Below are positions 1 through 9,652 of a stretch of DNA of 64,000 nt, in pieces. The position numbers were made by a program, and so were the translations under genes. Position 1 is the stretch's first letter. Every line of letters starts with the position of its first letter. The notes under the pieces were generated by a model. The model was not told the DNA's origin and did not search any database. It saw only the letters and a program-made list of their open reading frames with translations. Source of the DNA: Scilla litardierei (lineage: Eukaryota; Streptophyta; Magnoliopsida; Asparagales; Asparagaceae). The stretch is from NCBI GenBank assembly GCA_030789695.1, contig CM061135.1, forward strand, positions 106,711,262-106,775,261, given 5' to 3'.

Positions 1-214
1 CAAGTCTAAGCGGAAGTTGGCCGGTTATATCATCTCCAACCATACTGTAACAACATGCCAAATATGGCGTTTTCCCTCCATCAACCGCCCTGCAAAACTG
101 GTATCATTTTGCCGGTTTGCTACAGGGCCATCCAAAATGGAGAGTCAATGTAGCAACCTCCGATGTATAAAAAACAGTGTAACAACCTACATCCAGTTTT
201 TGTATGTCTGTTTA
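1..214. other. Unassigned AT-moderate sequence
   Basis: No feature is recognised here. The segment lies to the left of a Copia-like fragment and has no convincing reading frame; the frame at 17-229 begins at a TTG codon and matches no family I know. Confidence 0.3.
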
Positions 215-495
215 TTAGACTATACCTAGCACATTCATTATGATTCTGTTTGTTTATTTCGATCCCCCTATGGCATTATCCAAAAGGCGGGAGTAAAATA
301 ACAACAATCGTGCCAAATAAGAGTCTAAATATATATAAAATCCAAAAAATCATAAAACCACATTATAAACTTAGGTGATAAGAGGAATGAAAGTCCAATA
401 TCAACATTGAGATACACGAAGAAAAACTAACGTCTCAAATCACAACACATATAGAATATAGCATACATGGAGACCATATCACAAAATTCACACAT
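215..495 (-). mobile_element. Copia-type element, 3' internal fragment
   Basis: The segment is a diverged copy of 49950-50290, sharing long runs including the phrase around TATGGCATTATCCAAAA and the block describing AGGAATGAAAGTCCAATATC. In the second copy this block lies inside the element, upstream (minus strand) of the polypurine tract and LTR. Here it is joined directly to the far end of the LTR, so the order differs from that at 47889-50335. It encodes nothing I recognise. Deletion or unequal recombination between element copies could explain the join. Confidence 0.5.
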
Positions 496-931
496 ATATG
501 ATCAACAAATATAGTGCGAAATTAAAATTAAACCCAAATTAGAAAGAAATGCAAACACAATTATGTTTCAAGGGTTCGGATTACCCAAGTAATTTCCCGC
601 CTTGTTCCCGGTTATCCTACGTCCCTTCCACCCAGATACCTCCTGATACTCAAGTTAGAACCCTAACTTGAGGTTGCCTTTAAACCCACTTGTAGCAACC
701 CTACAAGTAAAATCGAATACAATCGATGTCCTTCACTCCTACAACTTGGGAGTAACCAAACCGCTCTCACAAACCTAGCACAAAACCAAATAACAAAAGT
801 TATTCAATTATGAAAGCAACACTTACAATCCCATATGCCTTGAAGTAGAACTCGAAGGAGAAGTGTGTTGTGTGTTGAAGACTCTCTTGGAAGAGAGGAG
901 AAAGCCCTTTCTCTTGACTGCACCTATTACC
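496..931 (-). mobile_element. Copia-type LTR fragment
   Basis: The segment matches 47975-48415 closely, including the phrase GGGTTCGGATTACCCAAGT and the block with TTGAAGACTCTCTTGGAAGAG. The second copy ends with the G-rich boundary phrase typical of SIRE-like plant Copia LTRs, which is why I call this an LTR piece. Similarity stops at about 931, exactly where the 184-bp array begins. Confidence 0.5.
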
Positions 932-945
932 TTGACGATCACTAC

Positions 946-2623
946 CGTTTGAATACACATCGCTCCTGCCTTTGCACCGGCTCCATTATATCAGTTCCCA
1001 CCTGATAATCATGAATCACTGTCAATAGAGAGGACTACTGCCGTAAAGGTGGAGCCCGAGGTAATAGATCGGGTGCCAAGCCGCTCAAGGCTGGACAGAT
1101 ATACGTGCACCTCATGGGCATTTACTTTCCGTTTGAATACACATCGCTCCTGCCTTTGCACCGGCTCCATTATATCAGTTCCCGCCTGTTAATCATGAAT
1201 CCCTGTCAATAGAGAGGACTATGGCCGTAAAGGTGGAGCCCGAGGTAATAGATCGGGTGCCAAGCCGCTCAAGGCTGGACAGATATACGTGCACCTTATG
1301 GGCATTTACTTTCCGTTTGAATACACATCGCTCCTGCCTTTGCACCGGCTCCATTATATCAGTTCCCGCCTGTTAATCATGAATCCCTGTCAATAGAGAG
1401 GACTACTGCCGTAAAGGTGGAGCCCGAGGTAATAGATCGGGTGCCAAGCCGCTCAAGGCTGGACAGATATATGTGCACCTCTGGGGCAGTTACTTTCCAT
1501 TTGAATACACATCGCTCCTGCCTTTGCACCGTCTCCATTATATTAGTTCCCGCCTGATAATCATGAATCCCTGTCAATAGAGAGGACTACTGCCGTAAAG
1601 GTGGAGCCCGAGGTAATAGATCGGGTGCCAAGCCGATCAAGGCTGGACAGATATACGTGCACCTCATGGTCATTTAATTTCCATTTGAATACACATCGCT
1701 TCTGCCTTTGCACCGGCTCCATTATATCAGTTCCCGCCTGATAATCATGAATCCCTGTCAATAGAGAGGACTACTGCCGTAAAGGTGGAGCCCGAGGTAA
1801 TAGATCGGGTGCCAAGCCGCTCAAGGCTGGACAGATATATGTGCACCTCACGGGTATTTACTTTCCGTTTGAATACACATCGCTCCTGCCTTTGCACCAG
1901 CTCCATTATATCAGTTCCCGCCTGTTAATCATGAATCTCTGTCAATAGAGAGGACTACTACCGTAAAGGTGGAGCCCGAGGTAATAGATCAGGTGCCAAG
2001 TCACTCAAGGCTGGACAGATATACGTGCACCTCATGGGTATTTACTTTCTGTTTGAATACACATCGCTCCGGCCTTTGCACCGGCTCCATTATATCAGTT
2101 CCCTCCTGTTAATCATGAATCCCTGTCAATAGAGAGGACTACTACCGTAAAGGTGGAGCTCGAGGTAATGGATCGGGTGCCAAGCCACTCAAGGCTGGAC
2201 AGATATACATGCACCTCATGGGCATTTACTTTCCGTTTGAATACACATCGCTCATGCCTTTGCACCGGCTCCATTATATCAGTTCCCGCCTGATAATCAT
2301 GAATCTCTGTCAATAGAGAGGACTACTGCCGTAAAGGTGGAGCCCGAGGTAATAGATCGGGTGCCAAGCCGCTCAAGGCTGGACAGGTATACGTGCACCT
2401 CATGGGCATTTACTTTCTGTTTGAATACACATCGCTTCTGCCTTTGCACCGTCTCCATTATATCAGTTCCCGCCTGATAATCATGAATCCCTGTCAATAG
2501 AGAGGACTACTGTCGTAAAGGTGGAGCCCGAGGTAATAGATCGGGTGCCAAGCCGCTCAAGGCTGGACATATATACGTTCACCTCATGGTCATTTACTTT
2601 CCGTTTGAATACACATCGCTTCT
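946..2623. repeat. 184-bp satellite array, nine full copies
   Basis: The phrase TTTGAATACACATCGCT recurs starting at 946, 1130, 1314, 1498, 1682, 1866, 2050, 2234, 2418 and 2602. Every step is exactly 184 bp, so there are nine complete units plus a 22-bp partial unit and no net indel. Units differ by scattered substitutions. The minus strand has similar 66-codon frames in several units, but 184 is not a multiple of three and the frames close in the next unit, so I do not call genes. The length is in the range of plant centromeric or subtelomeric satellites, though the array is short. Confidence 0.95.
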
Positions 2624-3083
2624 GAACGTGCAGTGGCTACTAAACAATAGATATTTATAGATCGGTTACGAGACGCAATCGGTATGCCACGTAATGATGA
2701 AAGTACAACCGCCACTTCGTACAATCTCATTTCGGAGGTACGTAATGATGAAAGTAAATGATTCTGCTTTCTTCTCAACAATGTTCACGTGTGGAAACTG
2801 GAGAATGAGTCAAGTAGAACCTCGGTTTCCGTGTAAGCCCTTCATTACGATTTTTTTGGCCATCCGAACGGATGCTTTACCCCAGCCGTCTGATGAGATC
2901 GTTTTAGTCAGTTCCACTTCCCTATGTAATCCAGCGGCTGAGATTAAAATAACCAATCATTATATATATGTGGAATCAGTAGACCAGGGGTTTCGCGAAA
3001 AATTTCATTCCTCTTCCCTTTGGTCTATCGTTCCGTTTTCTTCTTCATCTCAACACTCTCGCATTTCATACTAGGGTTTCTTC
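2624..3083 (+). promoter_or_regulatory. Putative promoter and leader of the 3084 gene
   Basis: This stretch between the satellite and the ATG at 3084 has no gene. A TATATATATG run at 2961-2970 lies about 115 bp before the ATG. The sequence downstream of it is pyrimidine-rich with TTCTTCTTCATC-type runs and ends in CTAGGGTTTCTTC just before the ATG, which resembles a plant leader (AGGGTTT is a common leader element). Two copies of GTAATGATGAAAGTA lie at about 2690 and 2743. Confidence 0.4.
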
Positions 3084-3740
3084 ATGCCGCCAAAACGATC
3101 TCGTGAGTCGAGTTCTTCTGACTCTTGGGGATTTAGTGATGATGATTCACCGTCACCTAAACACGATGATCCCCTTCCCTCATCGTTCCCGGCCAATAGA
3201 CCCATTCTGCGTGATTCGCTTTCGCTTGGTCCAACTCAAGGTGAACACAATGTGATGTTGCCTCCTCCTGGGTTTCCTCCTTTACATGCAGGTTCATCAG
3301 TTCCATCTCCGGCTGAAAAAGCCCCACTCGAGGACAACAGTAACGGCCTCCTCTCTATGGTTGGGATGTCTCACCTTCAGGACTCTGTTCTGCACAACCT
3401 CCGTAGCAAACTCGAGGAGCTTACTACGTCTGTCTCTGTACTTACAGATGAACAACGTCAGATTAAGGATATACTCATAGCCAATGTAAGCCCCGCATCT
3501 GCTCCTTCATCCTCCTCCCATCAGCCGGTGAACTTTACTCGTAGATTAGGAGAAATTGAAACACATCTCTCCAACACCAATTTGGCGATCTCACTTCTGC
3601 GTAGCGACTTCGACACTATGATGCTCATAATGTCGAACATACAAGAGAAGATGGAGACTTTGGTGCCCTCTCCTAGAGACATCCGTACTGTTGCCCCACC
3701 ATCACCACCACCTCCTCCGCCTCCGCCTCCAGGTTTTTGA
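3084..3740 (+). CDS. Unrecognised 218-residue Ser/Pro-rich protein with coiled-coil segments
   Basis: I do not recognise this family. The frame opens with ATG in a good context (TTCATGCCG) and is uninterrupted. Residues 1-40 are basic, then Ser/Asp-rich (a possible nuclear signal near KRSRES). Residues 55-80 are Pro/Gly-rich. About 95-130 and 150-195 are Leu-rich with heptad-like spacing, suggesting coiled coils. The end is a run of nine prolines followed by GF and the stop. There is no membrane segment or signal peptide. Its 3' tail recurs downstream at about 6446 and 8667, but the reading frame does not, so it may be cargo or an accessory gene of a transposon. It could be a host single-exon gene. 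Function is unknown. Confidence 0.5.
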   Translation: MPPKRSRESSSSDSWGFSDDDSPSPKHDDPLPSSFPANRPILRDSLSLGPTQGEHNVMLPPPGFPPLHAGSSVPSPAEKAPLEDNSNGLLSMVGMSHLQDSVLHNLRSKLEELTTSVSVLTDEQRQIKDILIANVSPASAPSSSSHQPVNFTRRLGEIETHLSNTNLAISLLRSDFDTMMLIMSNIQEKMETLVPSPRDIRTVAPPSPPPPPPPPPGF

Positions 3741-4070
3741 GGTGGCCGGGCCTATGGCGCACAAGCCTTTCTCTTGTCTTATAATGTATTTTTGATCATC
3801 GACGGAGAAGAGTGTTTGTGGGTAGATATTCTTTGGTGTTTTATGTCATTATGTACGAAATGTAGTTTCAAATTTGTTGTGGTATGTACATTATAACATA
3901 TAAATGTTGTAGTATGATAGAATTCAGACCTTAATACACTGTCATTTAATTTGATACAATTGCATGACATTACAAAATTGATATATGTGATATATACATC
4001 GATGCTTACTTGAATCAATGTCCGAAATTGAAATTACCTATTTAAAAACTTTTTACCGATATATGATTTA
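3741..4070 (+). repeat. Triplicated 3' tail segment, copy 1
   Basis: The block with TTGTTGTG, ATGTACATTA and AAATGTTGTAGTATG (about 3865-3950) recurs at about 6470-6545 and 8690-8770. After it, the block from TTAATACACTGTCATTTAATTTG to about 4015 recurs at 8758-8825. Copy 1 directly follows the stop codon at 3740. It looks like a shared 3' untranslated region. Confidence 0.65.
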
Positions 4071-4300
4071 CCCAGCACGCACAACGGGCATAAATTGTGA
4101 CCGTCCTGATATACGTTGTGATAAAACATTTACGTTTGCACACAATTACTCAGCGCGCACAACGGTCACATAATGTGTTTGACCGATGTGCGGGCTGTGA
4201 GCATACCCGTATCTGATTATCCACAATTACTCAGTTCACACAACTGCACGTAATTGTGACCTTTTTGCGCGCGGAGCCAAACTATTCTATTTTACAATTG
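4071..4300. repeat. Hairpin cluster with GCGCGCACAA-type arms
   Basis: Short inverted pairs are seen: CAGCGCGCACAACGGTCA near 4152 with a later arm GATGTGCGGGCTGTGAGCA, and CAGTTCACACAACTG near 4230 followed by GCGCGCGGAGCC. Each pair is preceded by ACAATTACTCAG-type sequence. The same arms recur at 4981-5110, 5636-5710, 7785-7890, 8830-9150 and 12414-12662. No gene is present. Confidence 0.55.
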
Positions 4301-4980
4301 AGGGAAGCTTTTGAATTTGTCCTATGTGGCAGTGTCATGTCAAGTTTTGGGGGGAAATATCTTGGATTGAGAAAATATGTTGGGAATACACAAAAGCATT
4401 GTAGATAAATTAGTTGGGAGAATACAAAAGCTTTTCTTTTTTGAAATTGGTAGCATTAGCACTTAAGTCTTAATACCATTCATTCAAAAATGACCCAAAA
4501 AACCGAGACCCAAAAAAATGAAACCCAACAAAAAACACACACAGAAAATGAAACTCAACGAAATAGAACTTTATTTCGGCTGAGCTTATTTCGGCCGACT
4601 CAAAAAATTTGAAACCCAAAAAAACAAAGTGAAAGTGCATTCAAAGAGGCGGGCTGAGCTTTATGGTAGTCAAGCTGTCTGACTAACCCATTCGCGCAGA
4701 AGGCGCCCTCGCCGAAGTCGCCCGCTAAATTTTTAGACGCTAATTTGTTGTTCTGCATCGAAGGCGGCCGCACCTAATTTATTGTCCCTCGCCGAAGACG
4801 GCCGTACCTCTAAATTTTTTACGCTATTTTGTTGTTCTTTTCCATTTTGGCAGTAGAAATATTTTTTTGGGCCAATATTTTTTTGGGACAAAGATTTTGC
4901 ACCGTTCCCGCGGGCAGGGATTATGGCTAGTATGCAATTAAAATGACAATATTTCATCGCAACCAAACTTCAGATGCCAT
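4301..4980. other. AT-rich spacer with a short direct duplication
   Basis: No gene is supported. About 4690-4845 holds two diverged copies of a roughly 85-bp phrase built around CCCTCGCCGAAG, GGCGGCCGCACC and GCTAATTTGTTGTTC. The segment 4480-4640 is rich in AAACCCAA-type runs. The minus frame at 4733-4966 is not family-like. Confidence 0.4.
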
Positions 4981-5110
4981 GACCGTTGTGCGGGCTGAGC
5001 AAAACTGTATTACATAATCCATTACCCACAATTATTCATCCCGTCCTGCGCGGTGTGTAAATAGGTATACCTTTCGGAAACATAATTCAGCTCGCACAAT
5101 TGCTAAAATT
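4981..5110. repeat. Hairpin-arm copies (GCGCAC family)
   Basis: An arm GACCGTTGTGCGGGCTGAGC near 4980 and an arm CAGCTCGCACAATTG near 5092 belong to the same family as the cluster at 4071-4300. They are diverged. Confidence 0.4.
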
Positions 5111-5600
5111 TCACCCACCTGTGAGCGATTTGTAAAACTGTCGTAACTAAAAAATCACAATAATTAAGAAAAATCACAAAATCTGTGGAGATTTAATGTT
5201 CAGACTGACATGCGAAATAAATATATCCACATTGAAGCAAATAGATCGGGTCGGTTGATTGATGGGTGTAGATACATACTCCTTCCCCTTTTGTATTTAA
5301 GTCCTGTCCTTTTGGCATCCGTATTTACGACACGCACACCCAACGTTGACGACACGCACACCCACACTTTCCTCTACTTCCCAGTTTCGCGTGTTAACCG
5401 CTATCGTGTTCATGGGGAATTATTTTTGCTCCGTGCACAATTTGCACGGGAAATTTCTAGTATACATATAAGTGAAAAGACAACACATATTGTACTGTTT
5501 ACAGAATAAGACAACATATATCTTTGTGAATGATACTCATGTGTCACGCTGTTGGATTTGATGGTGTCCCATTTTGTAACGTCCCATTATGAGTAATTTT
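5111..5600. other. No recognised feature
   Basis: AT-rich sequence. A plus-strand frame at 5210-5509 has no recognisable domain and I do not call it. Confidence 0.3.
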
Positions 5601-6545
5601 GTACAAACATAAATAATTTGCTCAACTTGTACAACAGCCATTATTTTTCCCGTTGTGCGCGTTGAGCAATTTTGTTATCAGCCATCAAGTTTGCTCAACG
5701 CGCACCGTAAAGGCCAAACCTTCTTGGGAACATCATCTGGCTGGTAACAATATGTTGTAGATTCACTCGTCTTTATGTCCAATACAATATCACGCACAGT
5801 GACTCTACTGTAGTCTATCGTCCTCATCAATGTGCATGTCCAATTCGTCTATAAATAGCCTCTCTTCCCACTAGACCTTGTCAACCACTGCACTTCTTGA
5901 TGATAGTATTCTAACTGATTCTATCTGTTTATACTTCATACAATATTTTTTCTTCACAATGCTAAATATATCCTGTTGTTCATCACTGCTTCGTCTTCAA
6001 CACACAAAGATGAACAATATACTACCGGTAATTGACGTGTACTGGAAGATGTTATTTGCTCCTTCATATGTTCTACTACAGCAGTGGATTCTTCTGAGAA
6101 GAAGCAATCGGATATATTTTTATATCAGTGCCTAAACGTAAAGTTGCATGTCTTTATACCCTATTTTTTACTTAAATATGCTTTTTATCGTTCATAATTG
6201 ATGCTTCTTCAACGCATACAGTGGCATGCGCTGAAGAATCCAGATCAGCCAACTTCGTTAAAGGAGTGGCTACTTATACCGTTATGGACGATCTGGATGC
6301 TAATGATGATGGTGCGTGCTATTGGAGCTGATCATAAATGCCATCTTGCTTGAGCTGTTCAGCATGACTATCTGAACAGTTTGGCGTAGTAGGATTCAAT
6401 GTACCAGTAGGATATTCCCGTGATTGAATTTCATACCAGTTCCAAACTGTGAAGTTGCAAAATGTTTAGCTGTAGTTTCAACTTTGTTGTGTAATGTACA
6501 GAATAATGCATAAATGTTGTAGTATTTTAGAATTCAGACCCTAAT
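5601..6545 (+). repeat. Promoter-bearing duplicated unit, copy 1
   Basis: This segment pairs in direct orientation with about 7800-8770. Shared landmarks are the TTGTGCGCGTTGAGC hairpin arm, GTAGATTCAC, a TATAAATAG box, a leader with CTTGTCAACCACTGCACTTC, a short frame starting ATGAACAATATAC near 6011, and the 3' tail from about 6446. The reading frame after that ATG is short and unlike the corresponding frame in the other copy, so it looks like a decayed gene or a non-coding transcript unit. I see no known domain. Confidence 0.55.
5850..5856 (+). promoter_or_regulatory. TATA box, promoter copy 1
   Basis: TATAAAT followed by a pyrimidine-rich leader. The same promoter core occurs at 8062-8068 (plus) and, inverted, at 7666-7672 and 7535-7541 (minus). 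Confidence 0.55.
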
Positions 6546-6885
6546 ATAGGCGACCTGCGGGAAGTGGCCCATGGTCGGATCGTAGCTGAGGTCCAGAGGG
6601 ACTATGGGGATGTCCTGGCTCCGAAGATCGCGGAGTCTATCCGTGAGGGATTCCGGGCGTTCTCGGACATTTTTGCTGCTTAGATCGAGAGGTCCTTCAG
6701 GGATGGTTTGGCAGCGTTCGAGGCGCGGGACCGAAGAATGCTTCCCCGACCTCCGGTTGTCCCTGGTCACCCTACTGGTTCGGGAGAAGACGAATCGCCT
6801 CGGGACGCCTCTTCGCGAGCTCCTGCATCATAGGTGGATCGAACCCTTTTTTGTTTCTCCTTTTTGTTCATTGTACTTGGAGTAA
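6546..6885 (+). pseudogene. Fragment of the antisense-ORF gene of a Tat-type retrotransposon
   Basis: A GC-rich island in AT-rich surroundings. The plus strand reads as an acidic helical segment (GDLREVAHGRIV, then VLAPKIAESIREGF) that ends at a TAG near 6690, with a second open stretch beyond. It resembles the C-terminal part of the gene at 36957-39093 (there LGKRIFEVLREAF and ITPRIVEVVQSSF). It was probably inserted into the duplicated unit after the duplication, since the other copy lacks it. It is too short to be functional. Confidence 0.5.
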
Positions 6886-6929
6886 TTTTTGATCAATGGA
6901 AACAATTTCTCGAATGATTTCTTGACAAT

Positions 6930-7170
6930 TGGCGTGACCTGCTGTAACAGATAAATTATAAGATATGAGATCGACAGCAGCATATAGATTTCTCGAATGA
7001 TAGGCATCATCCTCATACTCTCATAATTAAAACTTTGGGTATTAAGTTTTAGTTTGTACCCGCAGACCTAGGAATTCAAAGCCACACTAGCTGCATTTTG
7101 AACTAAAATACCAGATAAATTATTTTTCATAGATACAGCTTTCAAGAGATTCAGTTTTCAGCACATTTAA
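6930..7170 (-). repeat. Duplicated intron-like segment, copy A
   Basis: This pairs with 9225-9470. Shared phrases include AGATATGAGAT, GATAGGCATCATCCTCATA and GCTGCATTTTG. On the minus strand it lies downstream of the DUF674 exon-1 donor at 7203 and has a pyrimidine-rich acceptor-like TTACAG near 6942, so it probably derives from an intron of that gene. Confidence 0.55.
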
Positions 7171-7197
7171 TGATGGGCTTCATTACATAAATTCTTT

Positions 7198-7362
7198 TCA
7201 TACCACTGCCACTTTTTCTTTGGTGATGAGCTTGATGACTGAGCCCACAGGCATGGCCAAAAGGCTGAAGAGGAAATTGACAAAATCTTTGCCCGCTTCA
7301 GTGAACAACACTCTCTTCATCCTCTTGTCTATGAAAAGCTTCAACCTCAGTTGGGTGGCCAT
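7198..7362 (-). CDS. DUF674-family protein, first exon (partial gene)
   Basis: The 54-codon minus-strand frame starts at ATG 7362 and reads MATQLRLKLFIDK, then RVLFTEAGKDFVNFLF, then LLAMPVGSVIKL. This is the characteristic N-terminus of plant DUF674 proteins (Lys-Leu-rich start, VLF-EAGKDFVDFLFSLL, PVG). Function of the family is not established. After codon 53 (GTGGCAGTG) a GTATG donor lies at 7203, so the frame probably continues through an intron rather than ending at the TGA. I could not find DUF674 exon 2 downstream, so the gene is truncated. A TATA box at 7535-7541 lies about 175 bp upstream. It may still be transcribed. Confidence 0.7.
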   Translation of the reverse strand: MATQLRLKLFIDKRMKRVLFTEAGKDFVNFLFSLLAMPVGSVIKLITKEKVAVV

Positions 7363-7534
7363 CTTCACTGCTGCAGCAAACCGGTGATGGTTTGTTTAAG
7401 CTATGGTCTCTGGTTGTTTGGGAAGGGGTTGGTTGATATGGTCAGAGTAATATTTGAGCAATGTTACTTCTTTCTCATGCCTTTCACAGCACTCGAAGTG
7501 TTGTGGTTGAATATAATTTGTGGATATGGAAGCC

Positions 7535-7541
7535 ATTTATA
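7535..7541 (-). promoter_or_regulatory. TATA box for the DUF674 exon
   Basis: The minus strand reads TATAAATGGCTTCC, followed by a leader containing CACAACACTTCGAGTG and then the ATG at 7362. Upstream is GGCAGTCCAATTCATC, matching the other promoter copies. Confidence 0.6.
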
Positions 7542-7614
7542 GATGAATTGGACTGCCCTTGGATGAGGATGAGCCTACAGTCGAGTGTAGCATTACTCCT
7601 TCCTCATAACTGAT

Positions 7615-7740
7615 AAACATCACTCGAAGTGTAGAGGTTGAAGAGGGCTTGTGCGTAGGGAAGCCATTTATAGACGAATTAGACTGCACTTGGATGAGGA
7701 TGAGTCTACAGAAGAGACCCCGTGAGTCTACAGAAGAGAC
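7615..7740 (-). promoter_or_regulatory. Duplicated promoter, minus-strand arm
   Basis: The minus strand carries TATAAATGGCTTCC (TATA at 7666-7672) preceded by CTCATCCTCATCCAAGTG and followed by CACAAGCCCTCTTCAACC. It is an inverted copy of 7985-8113, so the two promoters point away from each other. It is also a direct copy of the promoter at 7500-7590. GTGAGTCTACAGAAGAGACC-type sequence is repeated at its outer edge. Confidence 0.6.
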
Positions 7741-7784
7741 CCTATGAGTCTACAAAGCAGTGATCGTGAATGTACATAAGATTT

Positions 7785-7890
7785 TATTCATCGCGCACAT
7801 CTTCCAAAATTATTTGCTCTCCGCGCACAACGGCCATATTCTTGCCGGTTGTGCGCGTTGAGCTATTTTGTTTGCTCAACGTGCACCACC
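7785..7890. repeat. Hairpin cluster between divergent promoters
   Basis: Arms seen are GCTCTCCGCGCACAACGG and CCGGTTGTGCGCGTTGAGC, which pair around a loop of about ten bases, followed by GCTCAACGTGCACC. It lies in the gap between the inverted promoter copies. Confidence 0.6.
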
Positions 7891-8770
7891 ACGGTCATAC
7901 ATTATTGGGAACAACACTGGCTGCTATCAATCTGCTGTAGATTCACGGGCATTCTTCTGTATAATCACAAGCAATTTACTGTAGACTCACGGGGTCTCTT
8001 GTGTTGCCTCCCAGTAACTCTACTGTAGTCTCATCCTCATCCAATGGCATCCAAAGTCGTCTATAAATGGATTCCCTTCCCACAAGCCCTCGTCAACCAC
8101 TACACTTCTTGATGATATTATTCTATCTTATTGTATCTGATTCTAGTTATATGATATTTTCTCTACAACATTCTATTTTTTCCTTCATCACTGCTGCATC
8201 CTCAACACTCAAAGATGGACAATATACTAGCGTCTAGTGACGTGATGTATAAATTGAATACATCACATATATATTGATTCGAAGATGTTCTTTGCTCCTT
8301 CATATGTTTTGTTTGTCGTCATTGAAGCTATCACCTTCCATGCACACCCGTTTCTTCACTGCTTGTATATGTTCTTCGATACTTCGTTGCAGACATCACT
8401 GCTCGATGATAATAAATGTTCTATCTTATTCTAAGTCTACCCGTACAATATTTTTACTTAATTATGCTTTGTTATGTGTTCATCACTGATTCTTCTTCAA
8501 CGCAGACAGGGGGACGGATGGCCAAGATACAAAGAAGCAAGTGACGCTGATGCAGCTGATGGAGCAGCTCATAAATGGCAACAAAGTTTAAATTTTTTTC
8601 ATGGTGGGAATCCCTATATCCCTAGTATAGTCTAGTTCTTTAATTGCTTAGTCGGGCAAAAACTGTGACGTTGCAAAATGTTTAGATGTAGTTTCTACTT
8701 TGTTGTGTTATGTACATTTGGATGCATAAATGTTGTAGCATGTTGGAATACAGATCTTAATACAATGTCA
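7800..8770 (+). repeat. Promoter-bearing duplicated unit, copy 2
   Basis: This is the direct repeat partner of 5601-6545. The TATA box is at 8062-8068 and the leader CACAAGCCCTCGTCAACCAC follows. A short frame begins ATGGACAATATAC near 8214 and closes after about 20 codons. An extra piece around 8240-8275 is absent from copy 1. The 3' tail (about 8667-8770) matches the tails at 3865 and 6470. Confidence 0.55.
8062..8068 (+). promoter_or_regulatory. TATA box, promoter copy 4
   Basis: TATAAAT with GTCTCATCCTCATCCAATGG upstream and CACAAGCCCTC downstream. This is the plus-strand arm of the inverted promoter pair 7615-7740 / 7985-8113. Confidence 0.55.
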
Positions 8771-8829
8771 TTAAATTTGGCGCAATTGCATCACATTACA
8801 AAATTGCGTGATGCTAACTTGAAGTACCC

Positions 8830-9150
8830 ACAATTACCCAGCTCGCACCAATGGCAACAGCATTGAACATTGTGCGAGCTGAGCACAACTGACTATGATT
8901 ACCAACATGTACTCAACGAGCATAACCGTCAAAGTTATTAACCATTGTGCGCGTGGAGCTTAACTGTTTACAATTACCCATATTACTCAGCGCGTACATC
9001 CGTAACATTATTGAACGTTGTGTGCGCTTATTAGGAAGCCTGTAAAATTACCAAGTTTTGCTCAGCGCGCACAACTGGTAAAAGTTGTAAACATTGTGCG
9101 TGCGGAGCTAAACTGTATACAATTACCCACCATTACTCATCGCGGATAGC
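8830..9150. repeat. Array of four hairpins, roughly 60-90 bp apart
   Basis: Successive inverted pairs are visible: CCAGCTCGCACCAATG with CATTGTGCGAGCTGAG; TACTCAACGAGCATAAC with CATTGTGCGCGTGGAG; ACTCAGCGCGTACATC with CGTTGTGTGCGC; and GCTCAGCGCGCACAAC with CATTGTGCGTGCGGAGC. Between them lie AACTGTTTACAATTACC-type spacers. This is the densest occurrence of the motif in the window. No coding potential is seen. Confidence 0.65.
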
Positions 9151-9224
9151 TACATGCCTCATTCTCTTGAATCTTCATTCTCTTCAGCTCTTCTGTTTCT
9201 GCTTCTTACTACTTAATCCCATTA

Positions 9225-9470
9225 ATTTTCTTGACAATTGTCAGGTTCTGCAGCAACAGAGAAATTATAAGATATGAGATCCGCAACATCGGATATAGGT
9301 CTCAAATGATAGGCATCATCCTCATAGGCTTATAACCAAGACTTAGTGTTTTAATGTTCAATTTGGACCCCCAGCCCTATTAATTCAACTCCACGATGGC
9401 TGCATTTTGGACTAAAAATATAGGATGCTGCCGTTTTCAGATGACCATTTTTAAAGAGAACCAGTTTACT
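9225..9470 (-). repeat. Duplicated intron-like segment, copy B
   Basis: Diverged direct repeat of 6930-7170. The DUF674 exon that accompanies copy A is not found beside copy B. Confidence 0.5.
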
Positions 9471-9652
9471 TACAACCCATTTACACTGATATGTCCGTGA
9501 CAGATGCATGTAGTATATTTCTTCCAAGCTGATACAAAATTGTTACCCATAGGATATAAAAATGTCGGCCTTCATATCACAGCCTTGTTAAGTCATCGGT
9601 CGAAGATTTTTCCTACAGAGATTATGGAGCAATGATGTTACAATAATTTATA

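Noticed and set aside
1377..2497. Four minus-strand 66-residue frames in the 184-bp array
   Set aside because: They recur because the DNA unit recurs. The period is not a multiple of three and no start or family is supported.
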